Origin: an uncultured Clostridia bacterium
GTDB lineage: Bacteria; Bacillota; Clostridia; Oscillospirales; CAG-272
Length of the DNA: 61,695 nucleotides
Assembly (NCBI GenBank): GCA_944392615.1
Contig: CALXXF010000010.1
Location: 1 to 61,695 of the forward strand
Direction of reading: 5' to 3'
This document shows positions 33,170 through 43,000 of the stretch, piece by piece. Positions within the stretch are counted from its first letter, which is position 1. Each line of letters opens with the position of its first letter. Under the pieces are notes generated by a model. That model ran no database searches. It saw nothing but the letters and a program-made list of their open reading frames with translations, and was not told where the DNA came from. Position numbers and translations under genes: made by a program.

Positions 33170-34441
33170 TCAGTCAGGAAAACTGACCTTTCTTATATCA
33201 GCTCCTACGCTCCGGAGCTTTCCAACTATATCATGATATCCTCGCTCAATGAGCGAAATGTTATCTATTACGGTGACTCCCTTGGCGCAAAGCGCGGCGA
33301 TTACCACAGCGGCTCCTCCTCTTAAGTCGACCGCGCTCACCTGTGCTCCGCTGAGCTCGGATACTCCCTCGATTACAGCTATCTTGCCTTCTACCACTAT
33401 GTGCGCTCCCATACGTACAAGCTCTTCTACATATCTGAAACGGTTTGCCCATACGCCTTCGGTAATGTAGCTGGTCCCGTTTGCAGAACAGAGAAGGGCG
33501 CACATCTGCGGCTGCATGTCGGTTGGAAAGCCGGGGTACGGAATTGCCTTCAGCATTATCCTCGACAGCTGGCTGTCAGGCTCACGTACCACCTCTACAG
33601 AGTCGTCGTCGACGTTTACCGTCACGCCTGCCTCAATGAGCTTTGCCGTTATGGATTCCAAGTGCTTGGGTATCACATTTTTTATAGTGACGCATCCTCC
33701 TGCCGCCGCGACGGCGGTCATATATGTGCCTGCTTCTATCATGTCGGGTATAATGTCATATGAACAGCCGTGAAGCTCTTTTTCGCCGCGTATCTTTATG
33801 GTGTCGGTACCCGCCCCGCTGATGTGAGCGCCGCATGTGTTGAGAAAATTCGCAAGGTCGACAATATGCGGCTCCTTTGCAGCGTTTTCTATCGTAGTCA
33901 CGCCGGGGGTCTTGGCAGCAGCAAGTATGGCGTTTACCGTAGCGCCTACAGACACTATGTCAAAGAAAAGATGGGCGCCGCTCAGCCCCTGTTCGGCAGA
34001 AACGCATATGTGACCGTCGCCCTCGGTTACTGTCGCTCCGAAGGTCTTGAAGCACTTTTTATGTTGATCTATCGGCCTTACCCCGAAATCACAGCCGCCG
34101 GGGTACCCGATTCTTGCATATCCGTATCTTCCGAGAAGCGCGCCGAGAAGATACAGGGAAGCGCGCATTTTTTTGACTGTGTCTACCGGAATGCTTACTT
34201 TTCCGTCGATATCCGTCGTATCTATTTCTACGCAGGCACCGTCTTTTACGCATTTCCCGCCGAGAGTTTCTATTATTCCGAGTGTTAAATTTATATCGTT
34301 TACGTCGGGCAGATTTTCAATGCTGAATTTGCCGCCGACAAGTATCGTCGCATACAGGATCGGCAGCGCCGCATTTTTCATGCCTGACACTTCAATCGTC
34401 CCGTAGAGCGGTCGTTTTCCGCTTATTACGATTTTGTCCAT
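33170..34441 (-). CDS. murA: UDP-N-acetylglucosamine 1-carboxyvinyltransferase
   Basis: A protein of 423 residues, the normal MurA length. It starts MDKIVISGKRPLYG with K22 and N23 in the SGMKNAALP motif. C117 in PGGCDFGVRP corresponds to the fosfomycin-sensitive Cys115 of E. coli. MurA transfers enolpyruvate from PEP to UDP-GlcNAc, the first committed step of peptidoglycan synthesis. Bacillota often have two copies (MurA/MurAA and MurZ/MurAB), so the symbol gives the activity only. The open frame extends 44 codons upstream, but that part is unlike MurA. No strong ribosome site precedes 34441; AAGGAG lies about 33 bases upstream. Confidence 0.93.
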   Translation of the reverse strand: MDKIVISGKRPLYGTIEVSGMKNAALPILYATILVGGKFSIENLPDVNDINLTLGIIETLGGKCVKDGACVEIDTTDIDGKVSIPVDTVKKMRASLYLLGALLGRYGYARIGYPGGCDFGVRPIDQHKKCFKTFGATVTEGDGHICVSAEQGLSGAHLFFDIVSVGATVNAILAAAKTPGVTTIENAAKEPHIVDLANFLNTCGAHISGAGTDTIKIRGEKELHGCSYDIIPDMIEAGTYMTAVAAAGGCVTIKNVIPKHLESITAKLIEAGVTVNVDDDSVEVVREPDSQLSRIMLKAIPYPGFPTDMQPQMCALLCSANGTSYITEGVWANRFRYVEELVRMGAHIVVEGKIAVIEGVSELSGAQVSAVDLRGGAAVVIAALCAKGVTVIDNISLIERGYHDIVGKLRSVGADIRKVSFPD

Positions 34442-34634
34442 TACACAATCATCGCATTTTCCGTGGAAGCTGCGAAGCTCCTTAACTCTTATGATAAAAC
34501 AAACCTGTCGTGCGATAGCGCGGCAGCCCTGACGCGGAGTGCCCGACGGCCTTTTGGGCAGGATCTCGCCCAAATGCCGTCTGTGTACAGGAGCAGAGAA
34601 AACTCTCCATACTAAAATACTATTATACGTTATA

Positions 34635-34664
34635 ATTATGAATTTATTATTAACACTTTGACAA
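34635..34664 (-). promoter_or_regulatory. Possible promoter for murA
   Basis: On the minus strand, TTGTCA (34664-34659) and CATAAT (34640-34635) have an 18-base spacer. A TATAAT also occurs at 34627-34622 but lacks a good -35. The leader would be about 190 nt and includes a weak GGGC/GCCC hairpin near 34560-34575. The gap 34442-34853 has no gene. Confidence 0.4.
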
Positions 34665-34853
34665 TATGTTGCGGTGTCTGAAAATAATATCCTTTATTCC
34701 GTGTTTGGCTAAACAACGGTGCAAAGTATATCTCCGAGCCTGATGTGAAAGGGCATACCCGTGCTGTGAGCAGTATATGCGGAAAAATGAAAAACGTACA
34801 TTGGCGGTCCTGATGCAGGGATTTACATATAGGAGTTATTAAAGGTCAGCTGT

Positions 34854-35984
34854 TCAGGACGACTCGGTCTTATAGTAAGCGACGGTTATATCCACAACAA
34901 GCCCGTAGCTCTTGGTCCCCTCTTCTATACCCTGTATCTGCTGATAACCGTTGTTTATGCTTTGGGATATGTCTGCGACAGGGGCATCGGCGTATTTGTC
35001 AAAAAATTCGTTGTAAGAGCCTATTTCGCCTTTTATTCTGTCGTCAGCAGAGCGGTACAGCTTTGAGAAAAGACTGTCGTCAGCTTCAGCAAGGGCGTTT
35101 ATAAAATATTCGTACATACCCATGTATCCCGAATATTTTATATATGAGTCGTCGCTTCCTATGCACACAAGATATGCGATGAAGTTTGCTTCATCCTCGC
35201 GTGCGATCCCGCGTTGATGTGCCATTTCGTGAGCCATTGTATACGGGAGCGAATAGTCGGGAAAGTTGACGTTTATATTTGCTTCTCCGGTGAAATAAGT
35301 GTAGACCCCAGATATATGGGTGTATGTCATCGGCTCGCTCATTATAACCGGTTTGACCTTCGACGACATGGACGAAATAAAATCGTAATCGGCGGCGACG
35401 GTCTTATATGAGGTATTCAGCTTGTCATTCAGCTCGCTGAAGGAGTAGGGCATGACGGAAGCCCCGCCTTCTGAAAACTCTATGTCGTCAAGGCAGCTCT
35501 GCGCGCCTTTGAGAACTATAAGCGCCGTGTCGTAGAGCTCGTCGTCAGAAACTTCCTTGTCGTCGAGCCCCATTTTCTCAGGAAGGCTTTTAGTGTGATA
35601 CGCCGCTCCGAGTGTAAATACAAACGAAAAATACAGGTAGAGCAGCAGTGTAGCCATCGCCGCTATAAAGGACACCATTTTCTTTGATGATATTTCTTTT
35701 CCTCTGACATGCATGACTACAGGAACTATTATTGCGGAAAGCAGAAGCAGCGGAAGCAGCATTATTATGAGCTCTGCAAGAGAAAAGGGAAGTATTCCGG
35801 TTATTTTTGCAAGAACAAAGCGCAGTCCGCGCGCCGGATAATTGTTTATGAACTCCGCTACCGACGGTATTGTCACGCTCAGAATGTGCACAAGTATAAC
35901 TACCGGAAGCAAAAAAATGGCAAATATTGTGACCGGGTGGAGGTATTTCCTCATGCCGGCGTAGAGAGAAGATGTTCTTTTCAT
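34854..35984 (-). CDS. Membrane metallopeptidase-like protein, DUF3810 family
   Basis: A protein of 376 residues. Three hydrophobic segments (about 18-38, 64-92 and 103-125) are followed by a soluble domain with HEMAHQRGIAREDEANF (HExxH at 252-256, plus a downstream Glu/Asp pair), the zincin-like signature of DUF3810. The active-site region probably sits near the outer membrane face. The substrate is unknown; members are annotated as putative zinc peptidases. I start it at ATG 35984 because the longer frame up to 36098 would run through the ilvE terminator at 36061-36106 and has no sensible sequence. The ribosome site is weak (GCGGGG about nine bases upstream). It is on the same strand as ilvE and separated from it by a terminator. 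Confidence 0.8.
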   Translation of the reverse strand: MKRTSSLYAGMRKYLHPVTIFAIFLLPVVILVHILSVTIPSVAEFINNYPARGLRFVLAKITGILPFSLAELIIMLLPLLLLSAIIVPVVMHVRGKEISSKKMVSFIAAMATLLLYLYFSFVFTLGAAYHTKSLPEKMGLDDKEVSDDELYDTALIVLKGAQSCLDDIEFSEGGASVMPYSFSELNDKLNTSYKTVAADYDFISSMSSKVKPVIMSEPMTYTHISGVYTYFTGEANINVNFPDYSLPYTMAHEMAHQRGIAREDEANFIAYLVCIGSDDSYIKYSGYMGMYEYFINALAEADDSLFSKLYRSADDRIKGEIGSYNEFFDKYADAPVADISQSINNGYQQIQGIEEGTKSYGLVVDITVAYYKTESS

Positions 35985-36060
35985 AAGTTGTGCCCCGCTT
36001 CCGCCCTGAGGCGGTTGTGTAAAAGATATGCGTTTGTTGTGCCGGATGCTGTTTCCGGTG

Positions 36061-36106
36061 AAAAACAGGGTGAATGACCGGCGGTATTCGTCTGTCATTC
36101 ACCCTG
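36061..36106 (-). terminator. Terminator of ilvE
   Basis: CAGGGTGAATGAC (36066-36078) pairs over 13 bases with GTCATTCACCCTG (36094-36106). On the minus strand the stem is followed by TTTTT (plus As 36061-36065). It lies 90 bases after the ilvE stop. Confidence 0.85.
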
Positions 36107-36195
36107 GTGAATATGTGTTTTTGCCTTATGCAGTCATGTGCGTGTCACACCCGGCGCCCAGCCGGATAACAGGCACATCTTCGCTTCGGAAAAAA

Positions 36196-37263
36196 TCAGA
36201 CCTTTGTGGTCCAGCCGAACTCATCAGGAGCCTTGCCCCACTGTATTGATGTGAGCGTATCGTAAAGACGCTTCGAAACTTTTCCTATTTTTCCGCCGTT
36301 TATCACTATTTTGTTTCCGTTGTCATTCAGCTCTCCTATGGGGGAAATGACAGCCGCGGTTCCGGTTCCGAACGCCTCGTCAAGCTTACCTGAGGCGGCG
36401 GCTTCTGTTATCTCGTCCACAGAGAGCAGCCTCTCGCTCACCTTCATGCCCCAGCTGCGCATAAGCTCTATGGCGGAAGCGCGGGTCACACCCGGAAGAA
36501 TGCTTCCCTCGTCGAGAGCAGGCGTCACAACCTCACCGTCTATTATGAAGAACACATTCATGGCTCCCACTTCATCCACGTATTTCCTGTGCAGACCGTC
36601 GAGCCAGAGTACCTGCGCGTAGCCGAGTTTTTCCGCCTTTTCCTGTCCCTTGAGTGAAGAGGCATAGTTTCCGCCTACCTTGGCAAATCCCGTGCCGCCT
36701 TTGACCGCCCTGACATATTCCCGTTCGATGTATATTTTCACAGGGTCGATTCCGCTCTCATAGTATGCTCCGACAGGAGAAAGAATAATCACAAAAAGAT
36801 ACGAGTGTGACGGGTGTACTCCGAGCTGACAATCGGTCGCTATTATGAAGGGACGTATGTAAAGGGATTTTCCTTCTTCGTTCGGGACCCAATCTATATC
36901 TGTCTTTACTATCGCCTTGATCGCCTGAAGTGCATCGTCCGGGTCGACGTGCGGAATGCACATACGCTCGTTTGTCCTGTTCATACGCTCTATGTTTTTG
37001 TCCGGTCTGAAGAGCTGGACCTCACCGCTTGCCGTTTTGTAAGCCTTGAGTCCTTCAAACATTTCCTGAGCGTAATGGAATACGGCGCAGGATGGGTCGA
37101 GGCAGAGCGGTCCGTAAGGGACTATACGCGCGTCATGCCAGCCCTTGCCTTGTGTATAATCCATTAAAAACATGTGGTCGGTAAAATATTTTCCGAATCC
37201 GAGTTTGGAGTAGTCCGGTTTTTCTTTTTTGGTTTTGGTGAGTTCATACCTTATGTTGAGCAT
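36196..37263 (-). CDS. ilvE: Branched-chain amino acid aminotransferase
   Basis: A protein of 355 residues, class IV PLP fold, the BCAT subgroup of about 340-360 residues. The PLP-binding Lys is K195 in GTGFAKVGGNYA. The substrate and cofactor loops include LDPSCAVFHYAQEMFEG, YIRPF, EVGAMNVFF and a GTGTAAVISPIG motif that binds the phosphate. It interconverts leucine, isoleucine and valine with their 2-oxo acids, using glutamate/2-oxoglutarate, which links it to the gltBD product. The AAAGGA ribosome site lies about 11 bases upstream of ATG 37263. The leader is about 60 nt and contains no T-box. No other branched-chain genes are beside it. Confidence 0.93.
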   Translation of the reverse strand: MLNIRYELTKTKKEKPDYSKLGFGKYFTDHMFLMDYTQGKGWHDARIVPYGPLCLDPSCAVFHYAQEMFEGLKAYKTASGEVQLFRPDKNIERMNRTNERMCIPHVDPDDALQAIKAIVKTDIDWVPNEEGKSLYIRPFIIATDCQLGVHPSHSYLFVIILSPVGAYYESGIDPVKIYIEREYVRAVKGGTGFAKVGGNYASSLKGQEKAEKLGYAQVLWLDGLHRKYVDEVGAMNVFFIIDGEVVTPALDEGSILPGVTRASAIELMRSWGMKVSERLLSVDEITEAAASGKLDEAFGTGTAAVISPIGELNDNGNKIVINGGKIGKVSKRLYDTLTSIQWGKAPDEFGWTTKV

Positions 37264-37328
37264 TTTATATCAGTCCTTTCCGGGCGGTACTGTCGTCTGT
37301 CCCAGGCCCCGCCGTATTTCACGTCAAT

Positions 37329-37357
37329 ATTATAATACATACCGGCTTCAATTACAA
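37329..37357 (-). promoter_or_regulatory. Promoter for ilvE
   Basis: On the minus strand, TTGTAA (37357-37352), a 17-base spacer and an exact TATAAT (37334-37329). Transcription should begin near 37322. Confidence 0.65.
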
Positions 37358-37451
37358 GTGTGTTGAAAAAAGAAGTGAGCACATTTTTCGGTATTCCCCG
37401 GCGGCGCGCCATGCGGGTTCCGGGTCAGTATTTGCCGACTTTGCCGCGTGG

Positions 37452-38240
37452 TTATTTTCTGAACATGAGCCCCATGACTTTTTCAAGCTGTCTGTCCCAG
37501 CATGACCATTCGTGGTCGCCCTCGCTTTCGGACCACGTGTTTTCAATTCCGAGCGATTCCAGCTTTTCCTTAAAGCGCAGATTTGCGCCGAAAAGCCGGT
37601 CAGAGGTACCGCACCACATGTAAATCTCAGGCAGCTTTTCGCCGAGCTCTTTTTTCTGAAATGCCCTTTCAGCCACTGCAAAAAGGTCGTCCTTTCCTCC
37701 GGGGACTTTGTCAAATTCACCCAGCACGGAATACCAGTACGGCTCTTTTGCTTCATGCTTTCCCCTGACGTAACCGGCTATGTCAAGAGCGCCTGAAAAA
37801 CTCGCGGCGTAGCGGTATTTACCGGGAAAGGTTAGGGCTGCCTTGAGCGCGCCGTATCCTCCCATTGAGAGACCGGCAATGCAGTTGTATTCGCGCCTGT
37901 CAGACATTCCCCTGAAAAAGCCGCGCATTATATCGGGCAGCTCCTCCGTAATGTATGTAAAATATCTGTCGCCGTACTTCATATCACAGTACCAGCTCTT
38001 TTCAGCGGACGGCATTACGACTGCAACCCCGTATTCCGACGCATACCTCTCAACAGAGGTCCTGCGCATCCATATTGAATGGTCGTCAGAGAGTCCGTGC
38101 AGAAGCCAGAGAGTGGGAAAAACATTTTCGCGCCCTGTCCGCATTCCTATCAGGGAGCTGTTGCTTGCCGGAAGCACCACACATGCGTTCTGCGCCTTTC
38201 CGAGTACATCTGAGTGAAAACCGATTTGTACAAGCGCCAT
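37452..38240 (-). CDS. Alpha/beta-hydrolase esterase (PF00756 / tributyrin esterase type)
   Basis: A protein of 262 residues without a signal peptide. The nucleophile is probably S125 in AGLSMGGYG. D214 in GTSDRLF and H243 in GDHEW complete the triad, and LLHGLSDDHSIW forms the oxyanion loop region. This matches the esterase D / S-formylglutathione hydrolase superfamily, closest to the acetyl- or tributyrin-esterases of Bacillota. It should cleave small acyl esters in the cytoplasm; a role in removing acetyl groups from imported sugars is possible but not shown. GAGGAGG seven bases before ATG 38240 is a very good ribosome site. It has its own promoter. Confidence 0.85.
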   Translation of the reverse strand: MALVQIGFHSDVLGKAQNACVVLPASNSSLIGMRTGRENVFPTLWLLHGLSDDHSIWMRRTSVERYASEYGVAVVMPSAEKSWYCDMKYGDRYFTYITEELPDIMRGFFRGMSDRREYNCIAGLSMGGYGALKAALTFPGKYRYAASFSGALDIAGYVRGKHEAKEPYWYSVLGEFDKVPGGKDDLFAVAERAFQKKELGEKLPEIYMWCGTSDRLFGANLRFKEKLESLGIENTWSESEGDHEWSCWDRQLEKVMGLMFRK

Positions 38241-38328
38241 GATGAATCCTCCTCAAAATACCGGATGCGGCACAAACGGTCAGTTATGCCGCGCACATCA
38301 ATTCCGGTGTTCGTATGCTTTCATTAAA

Positions 38329-38357
38329 ATGATATCACAAAAATATTAAAATAACAA
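38329..38357 (-). promoter_or_regulatory. Promoter for the esterase
   Basis: On the minus strand, TTGTTA (38357-38352) and TATCAT (38334-38329) have a 17-base spacer in an AT-rich block. The remaining part of 38241-38553 shows no gene. Confidence 0.55.
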
Positions 38358-38553
38358 CCTTTTTACCACTCAAACGCATGATTTTATTCTGAAATCACGG
38401 TGAAAATAAAGCGGTTGACAGCTCTGCATCCGGAGTAAAGGCGGCGGCAGAACGTGTTTTTTCCTGTCTCTTTCTTTGCCTGATGTGCTGCTTGAGAATT
38501 TTCACCGTCATGCTCCGTGGTTCGTGAATACGCTACGGTGTCTGTACGCCGCG

Positions 38554-39444
38554 TTATTCCGCTTTTCCCGTAAGCCGGCGATATATGTCCTCAGCACATC
38601 GGAATATAAATTCCGATTCATTATCCTTGCAGGTGGAAAGCGCGCTTTTTTTCGGAGCTCCCCAGATGCCGAATATTGCCGGTCCTATCCATTCACTGCC
38701 GTGGCAGGGCTCGAATATTCCCCTCAATATGGACAGGCACGCCTTTGACGGCTTCATGAAAATCACTTTCATGGGATATTTGATAACGGCAAAGACGACT
38801 TTCGGATAGTGTGCCGTTATATTTGTGAAGGTTATGCCTGGGTGAGTTATGCTCAGGCTTGCCGCCGTTTCGTTGCGGAACAGCCTTACGAGTGAAAACA
38901 TCAGATAGCGCTTGGCGTTGCCGTATACCAAAGACGCCCTTTTGCGTCCGGAAAAATCTATATCCTTGGGGTCTGCCTTTGAATAATTGTGCGCTATGCT
39001 TCCGACTATCACGACTCTTCCTCCTCTTTGCCTCAGAAGGGGAAGAAGAGTTTTTATCATGTAGTACGGAGAAACAAAATTTATCTGAAACACATTGTCA
39101 AGCCCGTCGTCGCAGGTATGTCTCTCGATTGCATACGCCCCGGCATTATGGATGAAAATATCCACAGGCTCGCTGAGAAGCTGTACGGCAGCGCTGCGTA
39201 CGCTGTCCATATTTTCAAGGTCGGCGGTTATGCATTTGACTTCAGTGTCGGGGTATGCTTCATTTATTTCGTCGCGGTGTTTCCGTGAGCGCTCCGGATT
39301 TCTGTCTACCAATATCAGGGAAGCGCCGAGATAAGCCAGATATCTGCACAGCTCTTTTCCGAGTCCGCCGGTGCTGCCGGTCAATGCCACCGTCTTTCCT
39401 GCGAGCGAGGACGTGTTTTCCTCAAGCCATTTCTTTTGATTCAT
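38554..39444 (-). CDS. Short-chain dehydrogenase/reductase
   Basis: A protein of 296 residues. It shows the Rossmann nucleotide motif TGSTGGLG at 22-29, HNAG at 99-102, catalytic S149, and Y174/K178 in VYGNAKR. The Arg-rich stretch after the second strand (DRNPERSRKHR) suggests NADPH. The C-terminal half has an amphipathic hydrophobic stretch (VVFAVIKYPMKVIF), as in retinol-dehydrogenase-like and protochlorophyllide-reductase-like SDRs that touch membranes. The substrate is unknown. GAGGG lies nine bases before ATG 39444. It is the first of the minus-strand run and has its own promoter. Confidence 0.85.
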   Translation of the reverse strand: MNQKKWLEENTSSLAGKTVALTGSTGGLGKELCRYLAYLGASLILVDRNPERSRKHRDEINEAYPDTEVKCITADLENMDSVRSAAVQLLSEPVDIFIHNAGAYAIERHTCDDGLDNVFQINFVSPYYMIKTLLPLLRQRGGRVVIVGSIAHNYSKADPKDIDFSGRKRASLVYGNAKRYLMFSLVRLFRNETAASLSITHPGITFTNITAHYPKVVFAVIKYPMKVIFMKPSKACLSILRGIFEPCHGSEWIGPAIFGIWGAPKKSALSTCKDNESEFIFRCAEDIYRRLTGKAE

Positions 39445-39567
39445 TTTGTCATGCCCTCATTTTGACTTATGCCGGTTCAAGAACCGGAAATTGGTTGCGA
39501 CACAGGTTCAGAAAAGTCTGCAGTGAGGTTTGCAAAAAACTTTTTCCGGTATCTGTGTCCGGTTGTG

Positions 39568-39596
39568 ATTATACAACTTTTTCGTCTTCTTTTCAA
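39568..39596 (-). promoter_or_regulatory. Promoter for the SDR gene
   Basis: On the minus strand, TTGAAA (39596-39591), a 17-base spacer and an exact TATAAT (39573-39568). The leader is about 115 nt. Confidence 0.75.
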
Positions 39597-39749
39597 TAGC
39601 GAACGCTTAAGCTTTAAATAATGATGTGTGTATAACGACAGCTTTGTGCTGTAGATGCGAAATTTTTTCTTTCAAATAGTCAAAAGCACCATGATTCTTC
39701 CGGTAAAAGCAGTCTTATTTGGATATTTCCGAAAATTATCTGAAAGGAA

Positions 39750-39778
39750 TTGACGCTGGGTGCGATTCGTGTTATACT
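39750..39778 (+). promoter_or_regulatory. Promoter for the leader RNA and gltBD
   Basis: TTGACG (39750-39755) and TATACT (39773-39778) have an ideal 17-base spacer. The predicted start at about 39784-39785 coincides with the first base of the structured element below. The gltB start codon is 265 bases further on, and no better promoter lies in between. Confidence 0.75.
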
Positions 39779-39783
39779 GTCAA

Positions 39784-39860
39784 AGGCGATTGGGGGTCAG
39801 CCGATAAGGCCGTAGTCTGTCTATTGACGGTTCTGGCGATCCCAATGCCTTTTTCTTTTT
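39784..39860 (+). ncRNA. Candidate structured leader RNA ending in a terminator, upstream of gltB
   Basis: An outer stem AGGC(G)ATTGGG (39784-39794) with CCCAATGCCT (39841-39850) has one bulged G. It encloses a perfect GCC-GATAA-GGC hairpin (39800-39810) and a CGT/ACG hairpin (39811-39813 with 39827-39829), giving a three-way-junction-like fold. TTTTTCTTTTT follows directly (39850-39860), so the element is a complete intrinsic terminator of about 77 nt starting at the predicted transcription start. It could be a short stable RNA, or an attenuator that must be read through to express gltBD. I do not recognise a known riboswitch class. A second small hairpin GTCTGGA/TCCGGAC (40008-40026) lies just before the gltB ribosome site. 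Confidence 0.5.
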
Positions 39861-40049
39861 CAGGATGAAACGCTTTTAACGGGCAGTAAAGTGCGCAGTC
39901 CGGCTGAAAAATGCCGTTCAGAAGCCGTGCCGTGCCGTCGGTATGATCTTCACAGTTTGTCAATAAAGCATTTCAGGCATTGCATATAAGAGAAAACAAT
40001 GAGTAAAGTCTGGATAAAATCCGGACATTTGCACGAAAGGAATGATAAC

Positions 40050-43000
40050 ATGAACAACCCGACATCAGGGCTTTACAGCGAGAGCTTTGAACATGACGCA
40101 TGCGGAATAGGCGCTGTTGTCAGCATAGACGGCGTCAAGAGTCATTCGATAGTGGACAGAGCGCTCAGCATAGTCGAAAAACTCGAACACAGGGCCGGAA
40201 AGGATGCCGACGGAGCAACCGGCGACGGCGTGGGCATCCTCACACAGATACCGCACGCCTTTTTTAAGAAAACAGCATCCTCTTTGGGAATAGATCTCTC
40301 AGACGAGAGAGGATACGGTGTCGGGATGTTCTTTTTCCCGCAGGATACGCTTGCGCGCAGTCAGGCAATGAAGATGTTTGAGGTGATAGCCGCAAAGGAA
40401 GGGGTTCCTTTCCTCGGCTGGAGAGAAGTGCCGGTCAATAGCGGCGTTCTCGGAAAAAGGGCGAGAGATTGTATGCCCTTTATAATGCAGTGCTTTCTCG
40501 GCAAGCCTGTCTCTCTTGCAAAGGGACTGGATTTTGACAGAAGGCTGTATATAATAAGGCGCGTTTTCGAACAGAGCAACGACAACACATATGTTTGCTC
40601 GCTCTCCTCAAGGACGATCGTATACAAGGGAATGTTTCTTGTAGGGCAGCTGCGCGCTTTCTATCCGGATCTTGAGGACAAGGATTATGTATGCGCCATT
40701 GCGGCGGTTCATTCGAGATTTTCGACAAATACGAATCCGAGTTGGGAGCGCGCCCATCCCAACCGCGTTATTCTGCACAACGGCGAAATAAACACTATAC
40801 GCGGAAATGTCGACAGAATGCTGGCACGCGAGGAAACCATGAAGAGCGCTGTGTTTTCAGGCGAGGACATGGATAAGATACTGCCTGTTGTCAATACGTC
40901 CGGGTCTGATTCCGCTATGCTTGACAATACCCTTGAATTTCTTGTCATGAACGGGCTTGATCTGCCGCTTGCCGTTATGATCACGCTTCCGGAGCCATGG
41001 AGAAACGACAAAAACATAAGCAGGGAAAAGAGAGATTTCTACCAATATTATTCGACAATGATGGAACCGTGGGACGGACCCGCGGCAATACTGTTTTCAG
41101 ACGGGGACATACTCGGAGCGGTTCTGGACAGAAACGGTCTGCGTCCGTCGAGATATTATATTACCGATGACAATATGCTGATACTTTCTTCAGAGGTCGG
41201 AGTTCTCGATATAGCGCCGGAGCATATAGTCAGAAAGAGCCGTCTTGAGCCTGGGAAAATGCTTCTTGTGGATACGAATGCAGGTAAGCTTGTCTCGGAT
41301 ACTGAATGTAAGAGCTATTATTCAGGAAGACGTCCGTACGGTGAATGGCTCGACATGAATCTGCTGAAACTGGCAGATCTCCCGATTCCAAACAAAAAAG
41401 TCCCCGGACACAGTAAAGAAGAACGAGACAGACTGTATAAGGCATTCGGCTATACCTATGAGGATATTAAAGACGAGATACTGCCTATGGCAAAAAACGG
41501 GTCTGAGCCGATATCGTCAATGGGAACGGACATACCGCTTGCTGTCCTCTCTGAAAAGCACCAGCCGCTTTTCAATTATTTCAAGCAGCTTTTTGCCCAG
41601 GTGACGAACCCTCCGATAGATGCGATACGAGAGGAAATAGTTACGGATACATCGGTGTATATAGGCTCAGACGGAAATCTTCTCCGCGAGGAGGCGGGAA
41701 ACTGTCGGGTACTTCAGATACACAATCCAATACTCACGTCGGTTGACCTGATGAAGATAAAGGCGATAGACTGTCCTGGGTTAAGATGTGAGACCGTGTC
41801 GCTCCTTTATTACAAGAACACCTCTCTTGAGAAGGCAGTGGAGCATCTTTTTGTTGCCTGTGACCGCGCATACCGCAACGGCGCCAACATAGTGGTGCTT
41901 TCAGACAGGGGAATAGACGAAAACCATGTTGCTATACCGTCGCTCCTCGCTGTTTCGGCGATGGAACAGCATCTGATAAGAACCAAGAAGCGTACCGCTG
42001 TGTCACTCGTACTTGAAAGCGGTGAGCCGCGTGAGGTGCATCAGTTCGCCGCACTCCTCGGTTACGGTGCAAGGGCGGTGAATCCGTATCTGGCTCAGGA
42101 GTGTATTGAAGAGCTTATAGACAACGGAATGCTTGACAAGGACCCTTCTGCGGCGATCAATTCCTATAATTCTGCGGTGCTTCACGGAATAGTGAAGATA
42201 GCCTCCAAAATGGGAATATCCACGATACAGTCCTATCAGTCTTCTCAGATATTTGAGGCGATAGGAATAAAGAAGGATGTTATAGACAGGTATTTTACGA
42301 ATACCGTGAGCAGAATAGGCGGCATAGGCTTAGAAGAAATAGGACAGGGCGTCGAATGGCGGCACAGTCACGCCTTTGATCCCCTCGGACTGTGCACAGA
42401 TACCACGCTTGACAGCGTAGGGCGCCATAAGCTCCGTTCCGGGGACGATAAAGAGGACCACATGTACAGCCCCGAAACGATAATTGCCCTCAGGGAAGCG
42501 ACGCATTCCGGCAGCTATGAGCGCTTCAAAGAATATTCACGGATGGTAGATGACGAACGCAAGCCGCATACCCTGCGCGGGCTTATCGATTTCAGATTCG
42601 GCGATTTTGACCCGGTGCCAATAGATGAGGTAGAACCTGCTTCATCTATAGTCAAAAGGTTTAAGACAGGCGCCATGTCGTACGGCTCCATATCCGAAGA
42701 AGCTCACGAGTGCATGGCAATTGCAATGAACAGACTCGGTGGAAAATCAAACACCGGAGAGGGAGGAGAAAATCCCGAAAGATTCGGGACCGAAAGGAAC
42801 AGCGCTATAAAGCAGGTGGCATCCGGGCGCTTCGGGGTTACCGAGGAATACCTGATAAACGCCGAGGAGATACAGATAAAAATGGCTCAGGGCGCAAAAC
42901 CCGGAGAGGGCGGTCATCTTCCGGGGAAAAAGGTGTACCCCTGGATAGCGAGAACGAGGCACTCAACTCCCGGAGTTACGCTGATCTCACCTCCCCCTCA

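Noticed and set aside
34442..34573. N-terminal extension of murA by 44 codons
   Set aside because: MurA proteins start at MDKIVISG-like sequence; the extension is unlike the family and contains no sensible domain.
37264..37329. T-box or other amino acid riboswitch ahead of ilvE
   Set aside because: The leader is only about 60 nt, with no T-box sequence and no terminator hairpin.
39999..40049. Earlier in-frame start for gltB
   Set aside because: It lies upstream of a well-placed AAAGGA and adds residues before the short propeptide that precedes the catalytic Cys.
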